Positions 1-9,824 of a stretch of 64,000 nucleotides of DNA are shown piece by piece (positions within the stretch are counted from its first letter, which is position 1; the number at the start of each line of letters is the position of its first letter). Origin of the DNA: Lingula anatina. Taxonomy: Eukaryota; Brachiopoda; Lingulata; Lingulida; Lingulidae. A program made the position numbers and the translations under genes. The notes below the pieces were generated by a model. The model was not told where the DNA came from. It saw only the letters and a program-made list of their open reading frames with translations, and searched no databases. The stretch lies in NCBI RefSeq assembly GCF_001039355.2, contig NW_019773513.1, positions 1,442,537 to 1,506,536 on the forward strand, in the 5' to 3' direction.

Positions 1-136
1 TTCTTTTTTTCATCAGCTATCATCCAAGCATCATGCCACTGACAGAGAGGTGTTTTGAAGCGCTCCAGTAAAAGTTTTATCTCCTTGTGGCGGTTCACAA
101 GAATGCTCCCCTGATGGATCATAAGTGTATGGACGA
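1..136 (-). CDS. partial exon of an unidentified gene at the window edge
   Basis: On the minus strand an open frame runs from a possible acceptor (TGTCAG ending at 137) off the left edge. It translates into a balanced, protein-like stretch containing the segments IHQGSILVNRHKEIK and LCQWHDAWMIADEKK. The frame has Trp, His and charged residues in a mix not typical of translated AT-rich intergenic DNA. The polypyrimidine tract before the acceptor is weak. I do not recognise the family. A second open frame on the same strand (from about 231) overlaps it, so only one can be real; this one looks more like a protein by composition. Confidence 0.4.
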
Positions 137-354
137 CTGACAGTGATTGTGGATATATTGTGTGTTCTGATTTGGTATTTGAGCACTGACAGCCTGGCAC
201 AAAACACACGTGGAATAGTCCTGCTCATCATAATATTTCATTCTCTTCTGATATATGAAATATGGAAATTTCTGAAGTCATGTTGGACTGAAATGAAATA
301 TAACTGTACTTTCAACTACATTTGTGTTGGTTAGCAAATATTTATATAATTTTA

Positions 355-1012
355 TGGTACATTTGTAACATGAAAATCTGACTCCCATGCAAATCACCCC
401 CAGTCAAAGTTTCATAATGAAAGTCTGACTCCCCCCATGAAATTTTGACCCCCTCCCCCAATAAAACTTTATTAATCTTAATTTACTTGAGTATATGACG
501 TTTATCTTATAGTGTGGATAATGGAGGATACATTGGCACTTTTTGTTAGTATGTAGGTGAAAATTTTAATGAGAAAATAAGAAAATTAAAACAGTGTGTT
601 TTACCATCAAACTGCCAAATATTTCCAATATATTTTTCATAAAGTATACTAAAAGGAAAGATTGTTGAATTGATCACCAATTATCAAATAAATAGCTTTT
701 TCATAGGGGAGTCATAGGGTGGTAAAATACACATTTTTAATTTTCTTATTTTCTCATTAAACTTTTCACCAGCAAACTAGCAAAAAGTCCCAATGTATCC
801 TCCATTATGCATACTACAAGATACAAGTCATATTCTCAAATAAAATAAGATTTATAAAGATTTGTGGGCGGGAGTCAAAATTTCATTGAGGGAATCACAT
901 TTCCCCATTATGAAAATTTGACTGGGGATTAAGATTTTCATTTTCTTTCATTATGAAAACCTGACTGGGTAGTCACAATTTAAGGGAATCAGATTTACAT
1001 GGTACACTGGTA
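355..1012. mobile_element. foldback / long inverted-repeat element
   Basis: Sequence from about 355 to 612 reappears as its reverse complement from about 712 to 1010, around a spacer of about 100 bp. Shared landmarks are GATAATGGAGGATACATTGG-like sequence near 512 in one arm and its complement near 795 in the other, the motif AATGAGAAAATAAGAAAATT in both arms, and several degenerate repeats of TCTGACTCCC and its complement near the outer ends. There is no coding capacity. It is a non-autonomous DNA element of foldback type; the superfamily is unknown. Confidence 0.7.
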
Positions 1013-1812
1013 ACATGGGACAATAAGCCAAAATTCCATTGTGTTGTTAACTGGTTGAAAATGATTCTATATAAATCAGACCCGAGCAATGCTACTGACA
1101 TGACAATTTCACATGACTTAAAAAATTACAAAAAAATTTGTTTTCATTAAATGGAAGACAAGTTTTTTTTTGCATTATATGATACACTAGTGGGGTATTC
1201 TTAAGTCTTTTTTCTGTTCAGTAACCGATCAAGGTAACAGCCAAGCATGATGAATGAACTTTTTGTATCATTTTTAAACACCCAAACCCAATTATAGAGG
1301 TGTTTTTTACATGCTGAAGTATCAAAAAATAAAATTGAATGAATTCAAGTTGTATTCAATTTTTCAATACATATATGTGTATAGAACAAAAATCCATGGC
1401 TGTCTCAATTTTACATCTACATTTAATTTTTACCATGCCTATACCTTATGTAAGAAGCCTAAATGGTAACGTACTGGCATATTCCGGTAACGTATGTTCC
1501 CAGCCATATAATTTAATTTTCATATAATGTTCCAATATATTTTGTAGTGATTCAGTCATGGTAAATTATATATGATATAAAGATGTTTTTATAAACATTT
1601 AAACTGTAACTAAAGGGGCTCTGTATCATGGTTAATACTACGTAACACGCTCCCCAGAAAAATTGTCAGAAAGTTTAATTTCGCCCAAGTACCCAGTACT
1701 TGGTGCAATAGGAAACAGGGTTTGCTGTTGCTGACTGAAAAATATATATTGTGATTTCATGACAGTTTGACATTTCTGATATAATATTTGGACCACGAAT
1801 GGAAAACAGTTT

Positions 1813-2204
1813 AGTACCTCCGCCAAGGAGGTTATGTTTTCACCCCTGTTTGTCCGTCTGTCATCAACATAACTCAACAAAAGTAATGGACCAATTTGAT
1901 GAAATTTTCAGGAACTGTCAGAAGTGGGCCAAGGAAGAGATTTTTAGTTTTTGGTGGTGATCCAGATCAATAATCAATCAATTATCAAAAAACTAAGTTA
2001 TGGACCGATTTTGATGAAATTTTCAGGAACTGTCAGAAGTGGGCCAAAAAACAGACGATCAGTTTTTTGGTGGTGATCCGGATCAATAATCAATCAATAA
2101 TCAATAATAAAAAATATCGAAAATTTAGGGGTGAAACAGCATTGGATGGAGACTTGGCTGCCTTGGTGGAGGTCTGCGCTCTCTGAGCTAGTGCTTTTCT
2201 AGTT
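1813..2204. mobile_element. MITE with CCTCCGCCAAGG termini
   Basis: The left end carries ACCTCCGCCAAGG (1816-1828) and the right end CCTTGGTGGAGGT (2161-2173), inverted complements with one mismatch. Inside, a segment containing GATGAAATTTTCAGGAACTG is present twice, about 113 bp apart (near 1899 and 2012), each followed by a GGTGGTGATCC box. Termini of this kind flanking 'TTATGTTTTCACCC' and 'GTCTGCGCTCTC' are, as I recall, widespread in invertebrate and fish genomes. It has no coding capacity. Confidence 0.65.
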
Positions 2205-3088
2205 AAATACTTAATTTACAGTCGTATTCCCCCCTTTCTAATATTCAGTGACAAGCAAACTAAAAACAATAAAAAAAATTAATTAACTGCTCTATGCAGA
2301 AGATTATCATAATTTTTTACAAAGTGATACTTGGAGGTGATAAATTAAAGAACAAAACCAGTGGGTTTGGGTGACGTATGTTCCACTTTGGGCTTAGACG
2401 ATGAATTACTTTTTCTTATTCATGGTTCCAGGAGAGTGAAACTTTGATACAAACTTTTTCATGTGGGATCCTCAAATAATAATAAATAATCAAACATAGC
2501 TTGTAATCTGTGCACTAAATATTTTTAAGATTATGCCTGTGACCTCATTTGGATTTGGATGTAAATCAATATCTACCCCCCCTAGTAGTAACTCGGTGTA
2601 GACCTCTATCTCTCTATTATTCAACGGACTAGTGTTAATGTTGGCTAACGTTTTACTAACAAAGTTTCCCCTAAAACTGCTTACTTGCTGTGGCAAAATA
2701 GACACGTAAGACTATCAGGACCGCGCCCCTCATCTACTATCACAGACTCTATCACAGATCCCCCGTCCTCTGCTCGACACTCTGCTCAACTCTGTTTCTA
2801 TTTCTCTTGCACCGCTTACAGCAAAAATTAATTGACCAACATATTCTACATTTCATTTCAGTCATATCAATAAATATATCTAAATAGAAAAATGAAACAT
2901 AATAAGGTAAATAGAAAGTCAATATTCTTGTCATATTCCATCGATACATTTGTTTTTTTATATAGCATATGTGGGGTAATTGTGTAAAAGGTGAAGGTCG
3001 AAGAGCTCACGTTTAGCTCCATGAAATTTCTTGATATTAATTTATTTTGTGATCGTAATGTCGTGTTAGTAATTTATTTGATTACATT

Positions 3089-3248
3089 ATGGGAGTGATA
3101 TATTCGTCCGCCAAGCGATTTGTTATGAACTATAATTATAGCAACAGGGCAATGAGAGAACTCAGTCGCCAAGAGAAGAAGATTAAACCGCCGCCAAGAC
3201 ATAAATCGGCTGGAGCAGCACGTTTAGAAGAAGTCGCAAAAGAGCAAG
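3089..3248 (+). CDS. NDUFAF4-like first coding exon (orphan)
   Basis: The ATG at 3089 opens a 53-codon exon ending in a phase-1 donor (CAAG/GTATAT). The start MGVIYSSAKRF, followed by NYSNRAMRELSRQ and KPPPRHKS, matches the N-terminus of NDUFAF4, a mitochondrial assembly factor for respiratory complex I (family pattern: MG at the start, an Arg/Phe-Asn-x-x-NRA-x-RE-x-S box, then a PRH box). No exon for the rest of NDUFAF4 is visible between here and CCDC96. A TIR transposon and a single-N seam (4347) lie just downstream, so later exons may have been lost in assembly. By phase this exon could splice in frame to an acceptor at 4770 in CCDC96 (see findings). Confidence 0.6.
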
Positions 3249-3420
3249 GTATATATAGCATTTTCCTGATTGTCATAAAAGTAAGTGGAGTATTCGCTAA
3301 GTCAGTGGATAACATCATTGTTTTTGACATACGGCTCTGCTGCTGCCATTATTAACATTTCAACAATATCGATCATTTTGAAAAAAATGTGGATGATTAA
3401 AAGAGCAAAGCAGCTGCATG

Positions 3421-4145
3421 GTTTAATCAAGGAGTTATAACAGAAGGAGATTACACGCCAGTCCAACCCCCCCCCCCCTTCCAGGCTGTACGACCCGTAC
3501 AACCTTTCTTTGGTCACTTTCATACAGAGGTGAGACGCCTCTCTCTACACCACGCTGAGGTGAGACGCCTCATGCAGTACGCTGTACACAGCTACGCCCA
3601 CACTCTCCATCAGATATAACTTTAATCTGATATATCAAATCACTCCCTCACACATACGTAACGAAGGAAAACAAAGGGATTTTGAGCATTAAATCTCAAC
3701 CCCAAGCGTCCCACTAACAAGCTCACAGCTTCTAACTAGGGGCGCTGTCAAAACACACGTACCCAGGGGCCCAGCTTTGGATCGTGTTATTTTGATCTGA
3801 GGTAGTTTAACTAAGGCATGAGCCGACCACCCCCAAACGTTATGCATTTAAAAGCACTTAATTACCTGTTTTTTGAAAACCTTGTCCAACGTAATATCAT
3901 ATAAATTCTGTATTTCTCTCATTTTTTAGAAACTTGGGACTCCGTTTCTGTTTCTGTCCTCAAAAATCAACAGACGAAGGCACAGATACTAACAAACGAG
4001 ATTTAAACGAGAGTAACAATTAAGCGTAACAGAGATAGGCATCCATTGTTCTCTGGGTTCTATTCATTCCGACCAATGAGAGACCGTAATACGGGCTCCG
4101 CCCCCACGCGTGTAATCTCCTTCTGTTATAACTCCTTGGTTTAAT
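3421..4145. mobile_element. non-autonomous TIR DNA transposon, about 711 bp
   Basis: Terminal inverted repeats of about 31 bp: the left end at 3428 begins CAAGGAGTTATAACAGAAGG, and the right end (to 4138) is its reverse complement. It is flanked by the direct repeat GTTTAAT (3421-3427 and 4139-4145), a plausible target-site duplication. There is no ORF of transposase size. A TSD of 7-8 bp would fit a hAT-like element. It contains a C homopolymer near 3467 and two copies of GAGGTGAGACGCCTC (near 3529 and 3557). Confidence 0.75.
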
Positions 4146-4294
4146 TAGCCTAGGGCAGAAAGTAGCACACAGTTATCATCATTTGATGCAAGGGGAATTT
4201 ATTTAAAGGTTTCAGAATTTTAGTGTCCATACCCATAGGTGTAGGGAAGTAAGTGCAAGAAGCTTATTCCCAGACGTATATTTTTAAGAATTGA

Positions 4295-4329
<35 letters not shown>

Positions 4330-4346
4330 TGTGTGTCTGTGTGCGT
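4295..4346. repeat. (GT)n microsatellite ending at a single-N seam
   Basis: An imperfect GT run interrupted by TT, CT and GC stops at the N at 4347. The sequence immediately after the N begins with a 20-base-plus match to sequence at 3818 (ATGAGCCGACCACCCCCAAA), so the join probably sits in a repeat. Confidence 0.85.
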
Positions 4347-4781
4347 NATGAGCCGACCACCCCCAAACATAATGTATCTTATGTTGGATCCTAGGGCAAC
4401 AGAAGGGGGTCCAACAGAAGGTTATCAGCAGAAAATTAACGAGAGCTTACTACAGTACTAGGTTATGATAATGGGTTTTGATTTTCTGGATATATAGATA
4501 TTTATAGATGAATCTTTATGACCACACTGAATGTACCAGTACAAAACTGGAACTTTTACAGTTACAGTATAAAGCCAGTGACCCATTGAAGCTGTTTTTA
4601 CCTTTTGGCTGAGAGAGACATGTGTAGACCCTTGGTCATATATAGAAGTGATCTTAAGCAATGTATAGAAATGAACATCACATGCTCATTATGCAAGCTT
4701 TTAAGTCATGTGTACTAATCTTCTTAATTTCTAGTTTTAATCAACATTTATCATTAATTTCCTCAGCCAGCAGAACAACCA

Positions 4782-7700
4782 ATGGAAGGTGCAAATGAAG
4801 AAGCCCCTGCAGCTGAGGAGCCTGCTGCGGAAGCTCCTGCAGAAGCCCCAGCTGAGACAGGAGCAGAGGCAGAGGGAGCAGCAGAGGAACAACAACCTGA
4901 ACAGCCCCCTGCAGAAGCACAAGAAGGTAACATATACTCATTAAAATACAGTAAAATTGGTATTAGACTTTGATATTTTCCTCAAAAACATTTTGCTTGG
5001 TCTTCTGCATAACTACATGAGGCATTGAAAATCTGTAATGATATAATGAAGTAAAATATTTCATTAAAGAATTAACTGCATAACTACTTAAAGCTAATGA
5101 ATCAATATTAGAAATCTGCAAGGGTATGATGACATTGTATACATCAATAATATCATGTTGCAGACACGAGTATGGAATCTTCCACAGTTTGAAAAACTAT
5201 TCATTTTCCCTGTAGGTGGTGAAGCTCCCCAAGAAGATGCAGCCCCTCCAGCTGAGGAGGCTGCAGCAGAGGGAGGTGAAGGAGGAGATGAGACAAAAGC
5301 TGAGGGAGAGGAACAGAAACCAGATGGGGAAGAACCCAAGGCAGAAGGAGAGGAGGCTGTGCCAGCTGAGGGGGAGGAGGCCAAGCCAGTGGATGAGGCC
5401 GCAGAAGGAGGTGAAGCTCCAGCAGAAGGAGAAGGAGGAGAGGTTGCAGAGACAGCAGAGAAAACAGAAGATGGTGAGACTGGACAGGAGGCTCAGCCTG
5501 CTGAAGGTAATTGGTGGATATTTATCTATTTCAAATTTATATTCCAATTATTCGATTTATAATTTCCCAAAAGTTTACCTTGAAAATTTATTTCCCATGT
5601 TATATTTTTAGCAAATAAACTAGAGAATTCGAAAGTTTGTTAAGTAATTTGTCATTTGTATTACAACAAATTTTGTTGAAAGGTTTCAATGAGGTTGCCT
5701 TTTTCCAAATGGTCCATGCTTCTTCTGTAGGAGAAGGCGAGCCAGCAGAAAAGCCCACTGAAGGTGAAGAAGGAGAACAAGCACCTGCAGAAGCAGGGCA
5801 GGAAGCTCCAGCTGAAGGTGCTGAGGAAGGAGCAGAGAAACCCCCAGAAGGTGAAAAAACAGAGGAAGAAAAACCCAAATCACCTGTACCTCAGGTAAAT
5901 TACCTGGCATTCTTATGTACCAACTACCTGTGTAATCAAGACAATTTGCAGAACACAAGAATCTTGTTCAGATTAATTAAAGGCATCGGTCCTTTATACA
6001 GTTTCTTAGCTACTCACTGCGAAGCTGCACAAGGTTCTTTACCATGCGATATTATAACAGAATCAATCAATTATTTTAGTTCAGTTTATATATCAGCTTA
6101 CTTTCTTAGAATAAAAGTCCTTGTGACTTGACTCGTAATTTGTTTAAATGTACTGGTACATGTTCATGCAAGTGTGCCACTTTTTCATTTTACATCTATC
6201 TGACCCCCCTCCTTCCCCCCCCCCCCCAAAAAAAAAAACACATTTTTTAAAAATTGTTATATACATGTAACTTTTTTTCCTCCTCAGAGTGATACCTTTG
6301 CAGAAGGGGAGAGACCAGAGAGCCCAGTAGCAGTAGGAGAAAAACTTTCCCGTGAGGGCAGTCCCACTGGGGAGAAGGAGAAAACTGATGGCCCTGAAGC
6401 TATTAGACCATCTACTCCTGATAGAGAAAGTATGCTTATTTGATTATAATTTATTTCAGTCTTCTAAACATTGGTGAAGCACCTTAGAAAGCTTTGTTTT
6501 GAAGTTAAGCATTTGATTACCTTTTAAATTGAAAGAAAAAAAATGAAAAATTGTAGAATATTTCAAAGTTTTAAGTTAATGACAAAAATTCTTGAATTAT
6601 CGTGAATAAGCACTGACTGATATTCCTTACCATTTTAGTTTCTGACTTGGACATACCACGGGATACAGCAATGGATGATATCATTGAGGAAGAGCCAGCA
6701 GGACCACTGATCAGCAGGGAGGAGTTAATAGAAAGATACCATGTAAGTATAACAGCGATCAAAGCAAAAACTAGTTATAATTGGCACAGACAATCAGGGA
6801 ATATATTTTATATATTATCTGTTAAAGGTACGCATTACTGAATTATAAGTGTGTTTATGTTTTTGTATTAGTATCTATATCATATGATGTCTCAGTGTTG
6901 CAATCCTTTAGTCACCAGTTGCCATTCCTGGAAAGGGAGGGTGGTGTATTGAATGGAACTAAATTGTTAATATTTACAGTATAAACTGTATACATACATT
7001 TTTTAGGCTGCCATAGCTGAGAGAGAGCAGCTTCAACAACAAAACTACCAGTTCCAGCACAAGCTGGCTGAAGTGTTTAGAAAGAAGAAGACTGATGATT
7101 CTGGCAAACAGGAAACAGATAAGAATGTGACAGATCAGGAACAGAGATATTTGAAATATATGGGTAGGTGTTGTCTCCAACAGTTTTATTGCAATTTTTT
7201 GATTGTATTTTTCAAAATCCTGTCATGTAGTAAAAAACTGACTACTCATTTTTTAAAATAAATTGGCATCTCATCTCATTTCATCCGTAATTTATCAAAA
7301 TAAGAAAACTGCATATCAAAATCTTCAGTACATGGTATTGATTAAAATGATAAAATTAAAAGAAAAATTGAATTGAAAGTAAAGAAAGTATCATATAATG
7401 CCTGATTTCAGCCAACTTGGATGAGCTGCGTAGACAGGATTCCCAGTTGAGGGAGGAGTACAGGAACCAGATAGAGGAGCTGAAGTTTCAGTGCCAGGAG
7501 CACCAGTCATCTGTGGATGAGGAGAGGGAGAGATATATGGAGTTTAAGAAACAAGTGGCACTGAATTCCATCAACTCCAGATCTGGGAAACCAATCCCTC
7601 CCAGGGTAAGTGTAGCCATGGGAAAAGATCTTGTAGGTCACCAGCTCTGTACATTTCCAAATATTCTATGATTTTTTTTTCTTTGTCCTCAGTGTCCACA

Positions 7701-9342
7701 CTGGCATTATTCCACTCTGGCAACTCTTTTTATCAATACTCTTTTGAGTACTTTAATGTGGGCATTGCCGATTCCTGAAAATGACAAATTTTATTAATAG
7801 CACATTTGTTTGTTATTTTTGCAGGATATTGAGCACTTTTTATTACAAGAAAACAAGAAGGAATCAGAAGTTGTCAATGTCAGGCTGGAAAACATAAAGC
7901 TGAAGAATAAACTGAGAAAGAAGGAATTGCAACTCAAATCTAAGGTTTGTATCTTGCTGGCTATTTGTAATAAGAGTAATGTAAAATGTTCCTTTTTTGC
8001 AGACACTTGTCACTTCTCACTTCCATACTTATTCATTTTTTATTATTATAATTTTATTAATGTTATTATTATTTGATATATCATAAAAATGAAAATTAGT
8101 TTCACACCTGATTTTAAGTAAATTGATCAGCATTTTAACATATTCAGTAATTTTCAACATTTCGTAATATTATAGTATTTTACACACTAACCATGGAAAC
8201 AAAATATTGTCTATTGCAGGAAGAGCTTGCAGCTGGTCTTCACATGATTGACTTTGAACAGCTCAAGATAGAAAATCAAACTTACAATGAAAAGATTGAG
8301 GAGAGAAATGAGGTAGGTTTTTGTTATTTGTTTGAGCATAATCAAAATTTTGGTCTGTTATTATTTAGAGTACATAGCAAGGCAAAACATGCTCTAATGA
8401 AGTGGAATTGTGTCAAGCTTTCAGCCAGTCCCAATACAAGGATGAAGAAAAAAACAAGTAATATTTTTAAACTGCCTTTATCAAGACAAATTAGTTATAT
8501 TTATCTGCAAAATGGAAAATAGCGTGCTGTCATTCATCTAGACCAAATTTTTATTGTAGGAACTTCTAAAATTGAGGAAGAAGATCACAAGCACTGTGCA
8601 AGTGTTGACTCACCTGAAGGAGAAGCTGCAGTTTGTGCAGGGTGAAAATCACGTCCAGAAACAACAACTCAGAGAGGTAGAAGCCCTGGTGGGAAGTGTA
8701 AGTCTTCAGCACTTCGCTTTATTATAGTTTAAATGTAGTGTTTAGAAATCTTATCTCAAACTTTACAAGTCCATTTCATGTCATTTTAATGACCTTTTTC
8801 TCAAGAGATGAGAAAAACTAGCTATAGTATCAGTGACAATGCGAGCCAATTTTTTAGATTGTTTTTCATTTTCACATTTGCCAACTAAATGCATACATAC
8901 AGTGATTTGAAAGTGAAAAGCTGGCATGCATTAGAATTGAGTTCAGAGTAAGACTAAAATATTTACCCCTCTAGTAATTTCATTCGATGTAGAAACATGA
9001 GCCATTTTCATTTATACTTTTAGCACAGAAGTGTGGAAGTTGCATGCATACAAGTTGCAAAATAAAGTCCATGATTTCTTTTCTTTTTTTTTCCAGAAAC
9101 GAGACATCCTTTCCAGAACAAAACAAGCCAGGGATGCATTAAGAATAGATAACCAAAGACTGAGACAAAACTGTGGCCTGCTAGGAAATGAACCTTTGTT
9201 GAGAGATTTTGAGGAAAGAAAAGATGATAGTGAGGCACTGAATAAAAAGTTAGAGGACTTAAAACTCAGGCACGCTGAATTGACATTAAATACAACAAGT
9301 GTCAGAAGGAAACTGGAGCAAGCCAGAACAGGACGGCCATAA
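4782..9342 (+). CDS. CCDC96: CCDC96 / CFAP184 homologue, ciliary coiled-coil protein
   Basis: Eleven coding exons with matching phases: 4782-4926, 5216-5506, 5731-5894, 6288-6429, 6639-6742, 7007-7163, 7412-7605, 7825-7944, 8220-8312, 8560-8697, 9097-9342; 597 residues (human about 555). Residues 1-247 are Glu/Ala/Pro/Gly-rich with repeats of AEGEE type. Residues about 283-597 are coiled coil and carry the family block DFEQLKIENQTYNEKIEERN and, in the last exon, CGLLGNEPLLRDFEE. CCDC96 is known as a cilium/flagellum axoneme and centriolar-satellite protein working with CCDC113. The start is uncertain: the exon acceptor is at 4766 or 4770 with an in-frame TAA at 4755, so the start is either Met 4782 or in an upstream exon. 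No canonical AATAAA follows the stop; AATATA is at about 9514. Confidence 0.92.
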
Positions 9343-9552
9343 ATGTCCTCCTAATGTGACACTGCTGGACTGACTGCAAATGGATATATAACAACTCTAT
9401 AGCAAACTTGATACTTTATTTGCTTTAAAGCAGTCACATTCAAATCCACATTCATACCATAAAAAAAATTTTAATCATATCCATTTTTGTAAAAAATGTA
9501 CATACATACATGTTAATATAAAATATATAATTATCAACTGGATATTACTCGT

Positions 9553-9558
9553 TTTATT
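9553..9558 (-). terminator. probable polyadenylation signal of BIRC5
   Basis: AATAAA on the minus strand, about 267 bases past the survivin stop and about 210 bases past the CCDC96 stop on the other strand. The two 3' UTRs therefore probably lie very close together or overlap. Confidence 0.5.
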
Positions 9559-9824
9559 TTTACACTTAACTTTGAAAATAGTATTTTATCACCACTGTGA
9601 TCTTAACACGATCTTTCTCATCTTTTACATTTCCATACCACATACATTTTCTACAAACACTGTAGATTGTAAAAGCTGTCAAAACATTAAGTATGGAGTA
9701 AAACCTCTGCAAACATTGACAAAATTGGATTTTGTTGGATTTTGACAAATTTATCCAGTTGATAACCCCTGTCCCATGTTCTTTTAAGTCTGAGAAAAGC
9801 AAAATGTGTCACATCCTTTTCACA

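Larger units (their letters stand above)
137..3088. other. non-coding stretch with repeats
   Basis: No supported exon. It holds a foldback element (355-1012), a CCTCCGCC-type MITE (1813-2204) and otherwise AT-rich unique sequence. The last few hundred bases would contain the promoter and 5' UTR of the exon at 3089; I see no clear core promoter element. Confidence 0.5.

Noticed and set aside
125-334. 69-codon plus-strand hydrophobic frame near the left edge
   Set aside because: Looks like a membrane peptide only because translated T-rich DNA gives Leu/Ile/Phe; it overlaps the better-supported minus-strand exon.
5094-5611. Several long overlapping frames (both strands) across the Glu/Ala/Pro-rich CCDC96 exons
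   Set aside because: They are shadows of the low-complexity GCA/GAA-rich exon; the exon frame with matching splice phases and the coiled-coil continuation is the real one.
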